DNA of 64,000 nt, from contig NC_048912.1 in NCBI RefSeq assembly GCF_011077185.1, positions 1,497,704 through 1,561,703 on the forward strand, written 5' to 3'. Shown piece by piece: positions 12,101 through 27,100 of this stretch. The DNA comes from Oxyura jamaicensis (Eukaryota; Chordata; Aves; Anseriformes; Anatidae). The position numbers were made by a program, and so were the translations under genes. A model generated the notes under the pieces. That model did not search any database, was not told where the DNA came from, and saw nothing but the letters and a program-made list of their open reading frames with translations. The first letter of the stretch is position 1. Each line of letters opens with the position of its first letter.

Positions 12101-15100
12101 GCCATCTTTTCCTGTTCCTGCTTCATCAAAGATCTCTCTGCTTCCAGCTCACATTGAAGACACTTCACTTCCGCTGCAAACATGACAAATGGCAAGAAAT
12201 TCAGTACCTACAGAAACGATGGTTCTGTTTTGCTAACCTTAATCTATTTTAATTTCAGAGCAAAAGGGCTCTGGCTGCATCTTCTTCATTCCTCAGCACT
12301 GCACTGCAACCAGGTGAGAGTATCACCAGAGACAAAATACATGAGGCTCTCACCTTGCACCACTTCCTTAGCCTGGATGACTGTATGCAGTTGGATCTCA
12401 AGCTGACTCCTGGTGATCTCCAGCTGAGATATGCGCTGCTGAGCCTCAAACAGGCTGGATTCCAGGGTCTCCTTTGCTGACCTACATGTTGTAAATATAG
12501 AAAGAATGAACTTCTTACTCCTAACATGCTCAGGGAGTTATTCCAGTAAGAAGTGGTTCATAATCCCCACACCTGAGATGGGTTGTGTGGAAATTTATGA
12601 ACATAAAACATATGTTCACAAAGGCAGGCCTCTCCAAGGGAATGCCCAGGTTTTAATTATGACCTAGCATAACACAGGAAGTACAGTCTAATTTGATCTC
12701 AAAAGCCAAATCTTAAATTGCTGTCATCTGATCTATGACACACAGGTAGCTGTGCCCACAGAGTCTGCACCAGCAAGCAAACATCCATCCATCAGGGCTC
12801 ACAGCCCTGATATCATCAGCACTTCTGAATGACACACAGGATTTTGGAACCTGGAGCTGAAGTTACTTCCCTGCACTGAGTCCTGTGTGCCAGTGTCTTA
12901 CAACATACAGCATTGCTTCATTAGTACAGGGACACAATTAGGATAACATCTTTAAAGATACAGCAGTAAAACCCACAACAGCAACATTTCCCTGCTGTAT
13001 TGTACAATGGAGGACATATCTTCAAGCAAGAGGAACAAACACATATATTTGACTGTGCCAATCTCTGGCAGTCCAAAGTAAATGTGCTACACTTAAAGGA
13101 TAAATAGAAATCAGCCTTGGAAACAGAACAGAGAAGTCCAAAACTGTGACAGCAAAAGGCTCGAGACCATCATCTGGCAAAAGCAGTTGATTCTTCTTGG
13201 TAATGCTTTTATCTATTAACAAAGGTTCTTTATAACTAATTTATCTTCTTTTTACTGATGCTGTCACTGAAAAATAAAAAGAGACGAATGCTTAATAAAG
13301 ACTCTCTGTAAGTAGCTACTGCCAGTCTGTTTTCATGACAATATATGGAACAGATATAAACAAGCAGTAAGTATCCTCCACTTCACCTACGCTGATAAAA
13401 CGTGGAAAATCACATCAGTGTTACAGACATTAGAAGAAAGCGAAGAGCTGTTTATAGACAGTTCAAGTTCAAAATTTATCATATTCTACCTTGCAGCTCT
13501 GGCTACACATTCCTCTGGAAGTTTAGCCAGCAATAAAAGTTATGAACAAGCAGTACAGCCAAACTGACAAGATATTATTCAGCTGGATCAAATAAGAGAA
13601 GCTGGAACTCAGAAGAAGCAGCAGCTCTCAAGAAACAGACTGAGCTGAAACAGGGTTTATCAGCCTTGCCAACAACATACTCTGGAGTGGTCAAGCATAA
13701 GTCATGATGCATGACAGACAATCTCCAAAATAACATTTATACAGCTTTGCAAGTTCAGGGGTCTTCTAAAAGCCACCTAGAACAGAGGACAAACTTTGTG
13801 AAAAGCAGAACTTGTCACATTTGATCTTAGTAACCTGATACAGCACAAGGACAGTATCTTGTTCTTTCTCTGCATAACACCTCTGTGATACCTGTCTCTA
13901 GAGGCCACGTGCTAATGTGTACAGGACTCTCAGATCAGTGATAAGCAATTCGCAAAGACTGGCAAGGATTCAAAAGAAGCTTCCACGCTGCAGGCAGAAC
14001 CAAACCCAGGTCCTGTACCACAGTTAACATGAGTTAGTTTAGAAACAGAAAGTCCTCAAGATCTTCAGCAGAAGCCTCTAGCTTCACCCTATATGACAGT
14101 GTCCTACTCAGAATGCCTGTATATAGTACCCTCGAATCTTAAAAGATCTCTGTGCAAATATACAGAACAAGAAAACAGAAACAAAGAGAAGCCTCTTAAA
14201 CATGTAGATGCAAGCAGGGCGCATGGTGCTGTTACTTCTCAATGCAGAGCCAAGGTACCTGATACTAAGGATTCAGATTGGCTTGCTTTAGACTTCACAG
14301 TCACGTGCAAGGTAGCACAAACATGAGCCCAAGGCTTTATTAGATTTAGCTCTCAGAAAAATAACATTCAAACCATGATATACGGGTTGTTTTTTTTTCC
14401 CCTCAAGATTCTTCAGTTTTCTGTCTATGGAAGGTCAAGCTGTCTGAAAAGCATACAGTTTGCAATAAATCCTTGTGTAATGATTACCACCTTTATAATT
14501 ACAGACATTAAATAATGTCCTGTCTAGGGCCTCCTCCCTGCCTTTACCTGGCCTCTGCCAGCTGCTCTGAAAGGCCTTGTCTGTCCCGTTCCATGGCTGC
14601 CAGTCGCACTTCAAGGGCAGCCTTCTCATGCACCAGGAATTCCTTCTCTTTGGACACCTTGGCCAGTGCATCCTCTTGGCGAGAGGACTCTTGGCGCAAC
14701 TGCTCCAAACCACTGCTAGCTGACTCTTGCTGGAGGTAAACCTGAAAGCAGGACAAAATACAGTTCTAGTCATTTCTCTGAAGATTTGCTCAGAGCCAAC
14801 CAGTGTCACTTCTGAATCAGTTAGAGCTCCTGTACTGTGGGATGAAAGCCTAAGAGCAGCTGCTGTATACAGCACTAATACTTTGGGCTTCCGAAAGGCA
14901 CTGGGACTTGGAAGTGATGTGTAGGGCCATACTGGCTTGGCTGGGACCAGACAGCTACTTGAGGACAAATGTACATACCCCAGGCTATGTGTTTTCATGC
15001 AAAAAACCTGCATTTTCCAGAACCGCTACCTTGCAAACTAAAATTCTCTCAGAATCTGTATCAGTGCTGGATATTTTCAGGTACATTTGAGCAAAAGCAA

Positions 15101-18100
15101 CTTTCCTCACTGAAGAGAGTTAAAATAAATATGGTTTCTCCTTCAAAAAAAAATAAATAATAATTGTAAAGCTGTAGAATGCAGTGAGGTGATGTTTGAT
15201 AGGGAAACAGCCCTTATGGTGAGCATTGTCATTTAGTGAAAGTCTGGCTGACATGGCCAAAAAAATGGTAGACTCTATATAGTAATTCATGTCAGTAATA
15301 ATGTTTAATCATCTTACACAAATAAGTTGTCTAATATACCTTGCTGATAATCAATCTTGAAGATTAACCATGATTTTTAAGCTTTTATCTTCAATATAAC
15401 ACCTCTGCTTTGTACTTGACAAACAACTTACCCTATAGCCAAAGACTAAAACAGAACAAACCATGAGAAACAAGCTATTTTCCTCTCAGTTATCCCCAAA
15501 TACCAAAGATTGTACATTACAAATCTGTCATTTAAATGATGAAAAACTCTCCTCCAGTGATACAATTCTCACAAGCTTTTTCTCTAATATATTGAAATCA
15601 GTTAGTCCAGAGAAAAGAATCTTGCCTGTTCACCTATTTCTTAAATTCTTCCTGAAAGCCTAAAGAGGCTCTAACAATTCAAACCTACAATTTATGTCTT
15701 GTCTTAAAATGTAGTTTGCACAATAACAGCAAGATGTCATTCCCCTTCGTAGCAGTATAAGGCAGTAGATATTGACTTGCACCTCTGTACTGCTTCCTAG
15801 GTTTGAACATGAGAATGGAGTTCTGAAAGTCGTGGTCTTCACAACAAAAAGCATAAATGGAAACATACAGCCTGTTTTTTACCTCAGAAAAAGATGAAGA
15901 GCTACAATGTATGCTTCTTTTGCCACAGATAACAGTGGTAGCCTCATTCAGGTGCACAAGCAACAAAAGTAATTTCTATGAAGTTTATCAAAAGCAAGGA
16001 AAAAGGAGAAAACAGTTTAAAATATGCTGTAGAAGCAAAGGACAGATCAACCCCTCAGAACTACAATCTCCGCAGGCCACCAAACCATTTCTAAAAGGAA
16101 GTAAACAGAGCTTTCTGACCTCCAGTACTACCAAGCGTCTTGTCGACAAAAGCACTGAAATATCAGACACAGCTTCCCTGAGACAAGCAGCCAAATGCCT
16201 ACCCAGAAGAACCAGGTTTTTTGTCTTACCTGGTTGAGTTTTTCCTGGGTTTCTTCTTTCTCCTCTGACAGTAATCTCAGTTGCACCTGCAGACCCTCCT
16301 GTTGCTCCTCTGCTTTCTTCAGCAGCTGCTCCAGGTGGGATTTCTCTGCGCAAAGCTCTTCATTTGTTCTTTTATAAGAGCTCATCTTCTCCTGTACAGA
16401 GATCTTTGCTCTCTCCATCTCATCCACTTTACCTGACAGAACTTCGGTCTCTTGCTCCAGCTACAGTCATGGAAGCAGAGAGGAAACAAAAGTAAGATTT
16501 ACTCTGCATAAAGTCTGGACAGAAAAGTAACACTTCTGGATATTCAGTCATCCTGTCTGAAGGCAAAGTCTGAAAAGAAACAGCAGCTGGAGACAATCAC
16601 CTGGCAGAATCCTTGGAAACTCTGCTCACCTGCAACACAAGCTTGTTCAATTGCACTTTATCCAATGCAAGAGCTTCATTAATACTGCTCATCTTTGCTG
16701 TGGCAACATGTAGATCAGCTATTTCAGAACTCTGCTTATTCTGAGCCTCTGTCAACTCTGCTACTGACTGCTCCGCCTGAAGAGACAAATGAACAACATG
16801 AAAACAAAACAGGAATAATCCCTGACTTAAAGCAGCAACTCCAGATCCGCTTTGCATCTCTGACAAGCCTCATGTACTCCCAGTTAAACCTTTCCAATAA
16901 GTATGTGGGGACTCAATCCACCACAGAATCTGTATGGATCACAGCATTGTCCAAGAAGGATAACACCATTTTTCCCTGACTTCTACTGCCAGAAACAGCA
17001 TCTGTGGGGGTCTTGCTATCAGAACCCCCTCTCCCACAAGTGCTACCTAGGAAAAAATGGCCATACCTTTTCCAGTGCCATTGTAAGCTCATGTTTCTCT
17101 TGCTGCAGCAGATCCCTCTGAAGGTGTGATTCCTCCAGCATCTCTCTTGTGACTACCAACTCACTCTGTAATAATGATTGTTTTGCTTCGAGTGCAGCTA
17201 AGTCCTTCAGTCTTGAGAAGGGGAAAGATAAACATGTTTTTAGTGACAAAAACATTATAATTTCCAAAACAAAAACTACATACTACACCCCAGATACAGC
17301 AGTTTGAGGGATTTCCACCAACTTTCTATTTACACTTGAAGAATGATGGGATTTTCTGACTAGAGCTGTGCCACTCTTTGTCATTGATGTAGGTGAAATG
17401 TTCATCTCCTTTTTGATGCAATGGATAGAAGACAGCAAAGTTCTTCTTTGGGTAAGATAATTTTTTGGGGTTTACATAAAATTTCCCCAAACTGTTCTCA
17501 CCTTCAGCAATGAAAGAGCTTGCAATCTATTTGGGGAGGGGATGTATATGAATTTTCAAACCAATGATCATAGGATTATAGAGTGATTCAGGCTGGAAGG
17601 GACCCCAGGAGGTTTCCAGCCCAATCTTCAGCTCAAAGCAGGATCAGCCATGGGATCAGTCCAGGTTGCTCAAGGCTCTATCCAGCTGGATTTTTCAAAT
17701 TCCCAGGGGTGGAACCTTCTCAACGTCTCTGGGCAACCTGTTCTACTGTGTGATTATCATGGTTTTTATTTATTTATTTTTTCATTTAAATCCAGTCTGA
17801 ATATCTGTTTCAGTTTATGCCTGTCATCAACTACTCCAGTCAGGTTTGGAAAGATTTTTTTAAAGGGTCAGAAAGGCCAAGGAGGCAGCTATGCTGTATG
17901 TCAGTAGGTACCCAGACCTGCCCATGTACTCCCTCAATTTTCTACACTACAGATGATAAACACAAGAAATTCATTCCTTTGTTGTGGACAAAGATCTCCT
18001 AAACTCTAGCAAATGCTCAGCCCTGCCCAGAGAAAGCTTTAACACTCACAGGAGGTCCTGGTCATGACATACTCTCTCCATTGCTTGTTGCTGCTCCAGC

Positions 18101-21100
18101 TTTTCCCCTTGGGCTGAATCTTCCTTCAGCTGCAGTTCAGTGTTACTTCGACGCAGATGAGAGGCTTCTTGCTCACTTTCATCTAGCTGTTGCTGTAACT
18201 CTCTCCTGGCTTTCTCTAGTTTTGCACAGTCACTGCAGAAACAAGTTAAAAGAATGAGGAGACCTGCACAACCATTGATCCCATTTTCACAATTCTAGGA
18301 TGGAGTTGTGAGGAGCAAGATAAGGAAGGACTCTTCTCCTCACAAGATAACCACAGAGTGGAGGAGAACTTAAGGTAGGCTTTGGCTTGCATTCAGTGAG
18401 AAGCAGTGGCTAGGGAGGCACCCAAAGAACAGAATTTAGAGAAGTGGTATGTTGAGAAGGATGCATCTTGTATTACGACATTGCTCTACATTTCCAAAGA
18501 CAGCCTTAGAATAGCAGTAGAGCATGGAAAGCACTGAGAGGAGGATGCTAAAGTGCTGAAGAGACGCATATGAACAGTAGGGAAGGAGAGTTCTTTGACC
18601 ATAACATCTTAGAACTCCCAAAGCTGGAAGTAGATTGTCTATAAAACACAGGAGAAGGATGAAACACTCACCTTTTGAGTGATTCTACCAGGGACTGAAG
18701 GTGGTGCTGTTGGCTGCTTGACATCTTACTTTCCTCTTCCAGTTGCTCAAGCCTTTGCTGCAGCTTTTTACATTTTTCTTCCTGCTGTCTGTGCTGGTGC
18801 TGCAGGGAATTTATAGAGTCCTGCCTAGCAGAAAGCTCTTCTTTTAAGGCCTGTAAGGAATGGGGAGGAAAATAGCACAAACAAGCAATAATAAGTAGAG
18901 AAGAAGGCTTCAGATACAGTAACTTCAGGACAAGCAAGCAGAGAGACAGCTCACCTGAAGGCAACAGCTGTGATGAGGGGGAGGAGATCAGGAGAGAAAA
19001 GCAATGGAACACAGAGCTGGTGAGACTGGCAAGGCAACATAGTAGCAAGAGTAGGGTGGCTAGAAGGAAACAGGGTAAATAAAAAGGTCTGAAGCCAGGT
19101 GAGGCATGAGCAGCTGAGACTGTGGCCAGTGGTGACGACAACCAGAAATTCCCACCTGTGTTGCTCTTTGCCTCCTTGCCAGTGCTTCCTGAACCAATAC
19201 AAAGGCATGGTCTGCATCAAGGGAGCTCAGAAAAGAAAGGACGTTGCTAGACTCTGGACGCTGGGAATTGTCAGTGCAGACAAGGCTCACTGTGCTCTCA
19301 CTGTCATCTAACACCACCTGAAAGCCCACATCAAACCGTCACTTTTTGCTCAAACTATTTTACCTATTTCTACTTCTTCCCCCACTTGACCCTAGAGTTG
19401 TTAAAGACTCAATTCAATCATTTTTTCAATGAGAAAAGAAGTATCATCCCAGCCACAAGTCCTCCAGGGATTTCTGAACACAGCTACTATAAACAAGAAG
19501 AGAAGAAATAAATGTGAAGTGCTTGGAAGCTGCTTGAATGCCTGGTTTCTTAAAGCTCTTGGGAATGATTTTGGTCTCCTTCGGCTTCTCAGAACCACAT
19601 ATACAAGCACCAGATCAACGCTGGAAATAGCAATGAAAAGAACCATTAACATTGCCCAGGGATGAAGACAGCTGATGAATACTGGAAAACAGTAATGAAA
19701 TAGCTAATGTTTACAATTACTCTGAGCAGCAGCAAAAAAGGAAAAAATGACTAAAATAAGTAGAAAGAACTGACTTTGTGAGAGGCTGTCTAAAAGATCT
19801 GATGATTAAACCTCCTGTACAGGGTGAAGTTTTGGACTAAGTTAAAGTTACCCCTCACCAGCTGGAACAGTTAAGATTCTGTGATGATAATGGTCAGTGA
19901 AGAGAGAGTGAAGGAGCAAGGCTGGCAAGCACATTGATTGAGTCAGTGACCTTTTATAAAAGTCTGAAGAACAGCACAGTCATTGCTCTAAGAGGGTTTG
20001 GGAAGCCTCCAAGCAACACTGGAGTACAAATGTCAAGTAGCCAACTCAGAAAGCACGGTTCAAGAGAAACTTTAGCATGACAGTGAAGGCATAGGTACTG
20101 AAATTCCTAGGGACTCAGGTGAAGAGTCACAGGAGAGCCAACTCTGACATTTAATGTCAGATTTTATATCAGAAAAGTGGCACAAAAATGAAACAGCCAG
20201 TAGCAGTGAACACACAGTATACAACATGTGAGTCTATTCACTGTGCTTTTTTCTTCATTAAGTACTTTTAAATCAAATTTGCAAGGATGCGGACCCAACT
20301 TGGTACTCACCTCAGTTATATCTTTGATTAACTTTTGAAGGGCCAGATTCTCTTCTTTGGCATTTTTAGTCAATGAAGCTTCATATTCTACTTCTAATCG
20401 ACTTGCTTCCTGAGAATAGAATAAGGAAAGAGTGGACAAGAGAAGCTCCCCTCTGGAGCATTCCCATCTTCAGCAGTATTATCATGCTTCTAAGCCTCAG
20501 CCCTAGTGATTCCAGTATATTACTTTCCATAATCTACTGTTGTGGTTTAACCCGGCTGGCAGCTAAACACCACACAGCCGTTCGCTCACCCTCCCCCCTC
20601 CCTCTCTGGGATGGGGGAGAGAAACGGGAAAGTGAAGCCTGTGAGTTGAGATAAAGACAGTTTATTAAGATAGAAAAAAATAATAATAATATATACAAAC
20701 AAGTGACGCACAATGCAATTGCTCACCACCCGCTGACCGATGCCCAGCCCAACCCCGAGCAGCTGGCCCCCCACCCCGGCTAGCCACCCCTATATATTGT
20801 TCAGCATGACCCCAGGTGGAATACCCCTTTGGCCAGTTTGGGTCAGCTGTCCTGGGTCTATCCCCTCCCAGCTCTTGCTGCACCCCCAGCCTGCCTGCTG
20901 GCAGGACAGAGCGAGGAGCTGAAAAGTCCTTGGCTTGGTGTAAGCACGGCTCTGCAGCAATTAAAACATCGGCATGTTATCAGCACTCTTCTCATCCTAA
21001 TCCAAAACATAGCACCCTTCCAACTACTAGGAGGAAAAATAACTGTCCTAACTGAAACCAGGACATCTATTCAATTTCTTCTTTGCTAAAACTAAGAAGA

Positions 21101-24100
21101 GAAAGATCAGCAACTCTATAAACAGGTAAGCTGTCAATTCCAAGTAACTTTTATCACTAGAGACTTAAAGTCAGGGGCAAAATTACACTGGTAAAACCTC
21201 CCTAAGGAAGACACCCAAGATGTCTGTAGCTCCCCTGCCATTGCCTGCACCTGGACTGACTCCACATGTGCCAAACATGTTCCTGAAGTTTCTGCACAGT
21301 TAGCATCTTTACTACTCTTTCTCTTGAGGATGCCACACCTCTTTGTGCTAAGGCTGGAAAACAAATGACTCAGACCAAGCAGACACTGGGCTATTCCCCA
21401 GATAAAAGTAAAACATACTAGAATCTCCACAGTGTCGTTAAGTGTTTTCATGGTCTTCTCCTTCTCCTCATTCTGCTTCTGAGACTGTATAAGCAAGGCT
21501 GAGAGCTCCATCACCCTGAGAAGAGAAGGTCCACGTGCCATTCCAAAAGCACACCATCAGCTGTTAAAGAGATAAGCAGCTCCCAAAAGCACAGCAGAAA
21601 AAGTTCAGCCCAGAAAATATGGCAAAGACAGATTTAATCTCTACGTGTTAATGTACTGTATGTTGCAGGAAGGCACTACTCGGCCCAAAGGACTCTGCAC
21701 TCAATCTTCAAAGGAAATGTCAGTACAGAGGTGCTGCATTGCTTATGATAGTCCTGTGCAAATTCCTCCCAAAAGCTAGAGCACAGTCCTGGATAGTAAA
21801 AGGGACATACACAAGAGACAGAGTGCTCTGAATTTCTCACCAAGAATCAGTTAACAGCAAATACATTACAATATGCAATCTCCCCCCAGTCTTCTTACTC
21901 AGAAGAGAAGGGCTTCTGCTAGACTGCTAGACTCTCCTCCTGCCTCCCTCCCCCATTTTTTTTGTTGTTAAAGGCAATACTTTGACTGTGGTCAGAAATA
22001 AGGCTATAGAGAATATATGTGTTTTCAACATGAACACAGCCTATCTATGAACCTGTGAATCAGCAGTCACAAAAGATAATGTTTGTAATAGAAAAGCTTA
22101 AAATATATTAACCTATCTTGAAGTTCCTTCTTCTCCAGGTCACCCTTGATTTGTAAGCATATCACTTCCAAAGTCTTCTGGTTTATTTCCCTTTCCATTT
22201 GCTGCTGTGCCTGATCCTTTAGGACAGGTCTACCCAAATTGATGGACTCCCAGAGCTGTATGCCAGAGTTTAGACGGAAGCAGTTTACAAGTATAGATCC
22301 AGAGAGCCTCATTTGCTCTGCCTTCAGCTCTGACAAATCTCTGAGGAAGAATAAAGGAAGAGTTAATGTTTGCACCACCATTTTTATCAGTCAGTCCACT
22401 TTTCAAGCACACAATTAGGCAACAAATTACATCTTTGCTAGGGACAAATCACTCATTTGATAATCTGGGATTAGGGTCTGTCTTGATAGTTGTAGAATGA
22501 GTCTATTTCTTCCTCAGAGACAAGAAGAAATGTGTGGCATATCCAGAAGATTTCAAGGACTTCTAATTACTCTTATTAATTCTGCTCTTGTTGAATCTTA
22601 TTAACATACTCTAATTATCAACACCATGAATAGATGTAAGGAATTTTGCCAGGGTCCACAGCTTTTATACCTAGGATATCAGTGTTAAGTGACCTTTTAG
22701 TATCACCACTTAGACTGCTAAGAGGCTTATGAAAATATGCACATAATAAGCATTTTGGAGAGGTGGCATAAGAATAATCTTCGAATGCTGTTAACAAAAA
22801 ATGCACAAATTAAATAGTAAGGCAGGTATACACTACACATTAAGGAAAGCTTATCAATGTATAAGAGAAATGTCTGACGTTAACCCAGAGTTTGAAATTG
22901 CATGCTTACACCAGAAGAATGCAATTTGAAGGCTACAATATTATTGCTTGCATAGAAAGCAACTGTGAGAAAGAAACTTCAGAAAGTCCAAGAACAAACA
23001 AAACAATAATAAAGAGGTACCAATATAAAGCAATATAAACTGGAAAAATGGAGTAACAAAGTAGAAAAGTTATTTTTCTCTCAACAGTGTTGGTACAGTA
23101 AGTGAATACAAACTGGCCAGAGTAAATGTAAGCTAGACATAAAACAAATATATATATATATATATAATCATGAATGTTTCCTTCAGAATCAGTGAGATTA
23201 AAAAACAGTGAGATTTAAGGTAGATTTTAATCATTCTATAGAAAGGACTGCATTATTTGCTGTATGCATAGGTTTGGTGAGTCCATTCTCTTCCATATGT
23301 GTACGTGTACCTATACATCTGAGTTTGGGCGTATTAGCCCAAATATCAACATAGTCATCTATTTAGAGCCTCTGCATTGCCCAAGCCATTCAGTTTTATT
23401 TGAAAAATATCCTCAGACAAAATGAATCTGAAAGTAGCGTAAAGCACACATAATAGCATTGATTGAGGCTATCAAAGGACAGATCGTGTCTTCAGCTGTA
23501 ACTAAAGCAACATCAAGGTTCCAAAAGCAGATGTGAATGGAGGCTTACATTTTTTTCTCCAAGAGATGTAGTCTTAACTTCTTCTCACCTGTCAGTGGCG
23601 GTCTTCATTTCCACAAAATGACGGCGGAAGGTCACCACCTGACGCCACAGGCTCAGAAGACGGTTATGCTCACCCCTTAAGTAGCTGTCATAAAACTAAA
23701 CACACAAAGACAGAAAGAAATGGCAGCCTTCCCTATTACTGTATAATTCTTCTAGATCTGAGAGAGTACAACCATCATCATAAAATCTTCTTTAATAAAA
23801 ATTCCAACAGGGGCATCAAGGACTGAATAGGCACCACATAAACATCCATAGTAGACCTGCTACCTGAATTCAGAGATGGGAACGTCCACACTTCTCCTGT
23901 TGTAGCACATATCAACAAACCATACTGATCAGAGATGTCTAACAGTCTTGGTGGAGTAAGACAAGAACAAGCTCCTCCAGCGTGAGATTTTCTTGTGACA
24001 GGCTATTGGTAAGAGATGCCTGTCTTGGCCTTCTCTTAGCTACTGAATCTGAGAACACAGAGACCTCTCTGAGTTTCACTGCTGAGATTTAAGAAATGTT

Positions 24101-27100
24101 AAAAAAAAAAAAGGAATAAAAAAATAGGAAGTTCATGCATGACTGCCCTACAGTGTCCAGCAACAGGCACACTCCTCCATCCCACACTCATGTTCTGCTA
24201 GCCAGCACCAATACATTTTCAATAGAGCAACAGCTTTTACACAATAAGTTGTCTATATCAGCAATAAACTGTACTCTCATTCCAGTCTGTCATCATGTTG
24301 ACATTCCTACAGCCTATCCTTACCTCACGTTCATTGCGCCATTCACTCTCCTTCAATTCCAGTTCCTTCCGGGCCCTCATCCAATCTGCCGTCAGTTTTC
24401 CAACATCTTCTTTAAGAACTGAATTCACCTCATTTGCTTTATCCAGGTGCTCCCGCAGGAGAGTGTTCACTTCTGCCAGGTTCTCACACCTTAGAAATGA
24501 AGAAACAGCAATGAGCTCATTGAACAACTGCTGTCCACAAGCAACATCCTCATGATTTTCCATCTTCCTCAACACTGACTTTCTTGGTGAACTGAAAGAT
24601 AGTAAAAGTGCTTTCTAGGAATAACTAAGACATCTCTGTCATGGCAAACTCATTTTTTTCTTCTTACCCTAAGTCTTCATTTTCCATCTACAATTTCAGT
24701 CTCTCTTTCTCCAACTTTGAAGATACCCACCATTAACATCTTGCCTTCCCTCTGCTCTGTCATCCTGCATCCTGCTGGAAGCACAATTGTCCTGACCACC
24801 TATCTACTTCCACTCACATCTGTAAGTTTCCATATCCTTTCCCTTGCAATATTGTTTGTACTTCTGCCCTTGCCTTTTTTTTTTTTTAAAAAGAGTCTCT
24901 CTGTCCTTGTCCAATACACTAGGACATGCATTAAAAAGCCCACCTTGTTGATACACTAAACTGCACACCACTAAACCAAGACCATACATGTAGGGGAAAC
25001 AGCTTTAAATTACACTTTCAACTGAAAGTTCCCAAAGTGCAGCGCATTTGTAGCCCTCAAAAAGGCTTTTAACTATGTTCATTGTAATGAACATAAAGAT
25101 CAAACACTACAGGTCAATTATGTTTGGGCCACAGCCTAATATATCCCACTCGGGAATTATTTCATGAACAAAATCTGAAGACTGTTGCCCAGTAAACAAG
25201 AACAAAGTTCAGTTTCTGGATAAAAACAGGAGTTGTGCTATTCAGACAAAATATAACTCCAAACCGAACAGGAAAACACCTGCCACATGAAATCTTTAGG
25301 ATGTTAGGGCTTGATTCCAACATAAAGCAGGGCTTTACTGAGCAGATCACCTATGGAGTAATAAGAAAATTCAAGCTGGAGATGGACCTTTGGAGGTCAT
25401 ATGACCAACCCCTACTGAAAACAGAGCTACTCAGCACACATCACTACTAACTGCACCACAGAATGGACTGTGGACCTTTCTCCTTTCAACATGGCTTGCC
25501 CAGCCACTTCCAAATTGACAGGTTTTCTCTTGCTTCCTTGAGCATCCAAGACACCAAGAATGTGCTATTGCTCCTCCTTTTTACCTTCGCTGCTCCTCTT
25601 CCAACTGGACCAGTGCTTTTTCCAGGCTGTGCTCCTCTGTGGGTTCCCATCTGTTTGGAAGGGGTCCCTTAAGAAAGGAAAAGTTTAGTCAAATTCTTGC
25701 ATTCTTCACTACAGTTATCATCCATTGCTTTCCCCTCCATTTGTTTGGTATCTCAGGAACTTGTGTCTTCTTCCAGGAATTAGTGTCACAAATACAGGGA
25801 GGGAGGGAGGGGAAGAGTCAGTAGTTCTCCTCATTTTCACACTCTCACAGCTATCTGTTCTCAGCTAATGACCACAAGTGCTCACTTAGACTTGAAGCTT
25901 GGAAATACATACTCTCCTATTCTTTTGTTTCCTGGTTTACTTTAGCCATGAAGCAAAAAGAAAAGTGGAGAGCCAGCATTCTTGCCTTCCAAGATGCTAT
26001 GTTTCAACTGATTCTTATTCAGAAACTGACATAATGTAACAGGCAGTATAGCCCTTTCCTGAGACTTAGTACAAATGTTTCTCCAACTATAAAGCACTCT
26101 TTCACAAAATTAAAATCCCTCTTGATGGGTTTTTTGGACTGGCATTTCTAGGACTACAGGGTGCTCTAAGAATGGCAACTGGACAAAATACTGAAGGTCA
26201 AAGTTACAGTGCTTCTTTAAATCCTCCCATTAGGACAATCTTGTTTTTGTCTGCTGTTGTTTTAGGGAGCCTTTAATCTGAGTTAACAAGTGTTACATAC
26301 CTGCCCACTCACCCCTCCGGCTTCAAGTTGCAGCTCCAACTCACGACACCAGGTCCGATACTGCAGCAACTAAGATGGATATATAGAATTAGGATGAGAG
26401 AAATTAAGCTTATAACAGACTCAACTCCTCCTGTGTTAGGTTTTCTCTAAGCCTTTCCAGACAAAGCCTAGTACATTTCACAGCACTGCTGACATTAAGA
26501 GAAGTCATTATCACATGGAAGCTTCACCTCATCTAATATTAAAAAAGTGAGAAAGGGTTTATTTTATGTATCATACTATCTGTTCATCCTGAGAGAGTGA
26601 GATGACAAGCAGAGTGATGAGACCAACTTAAAACAGCCATGCCAGGCCAACTACATCCATCAGACTGAAGATTATCCTGTTTAAACCTCACCAAACCACG
26701 TTAAATCCAGAAGGAATTGCCAACACCAAAATCAACGTAAAATCCTAGTTAAACCATTTTCAATTACAGGTTTGGAAGAAAAAAAAATTACAAAGTGGCT
26801 CAGCATGCCTCAAAAACAGTCAGGTTTCTGTTAACCAAATAATACTTCCTGTATCACCAGTATCCTGCACAGGTTCCTCAAAGAAAAATGCCATTTCTTG
26901 CTACATAGCAAAACAAAGGGGAAGGAAAAGCTTTGGCAAACAGTGAAAACAACTGCATAAATGGGAGAGACTTCAGAGCAGACAGGTCTGCCAACAGCAA
27001 CTGTGAGCAAGTAACAGTGCTTCAGGAAACATTCAAATGCAAGTGACAGAAACCGAAAAGACTGAAAAGGGAATAAACAGAACTCCTGTTCACTTCATGG

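Larger units (their letters stand above)
18233..20310 (-). other. CEP250 introns 8-10 (18233-18671, 18851-19155, 19318-20310)
   Basis: No transposon or extra exon recognised in these introns. Confidence 0.6.
21516..24323 (-). other. CEP250 introns 4-6 (21516-22112, 22341-23588, 23696-24323)
   Basis: Holds a TA dinucleotide run at 23150-23166 and an A-run near 24099-24112. Nothing else recognised. Confidence 0.65.
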
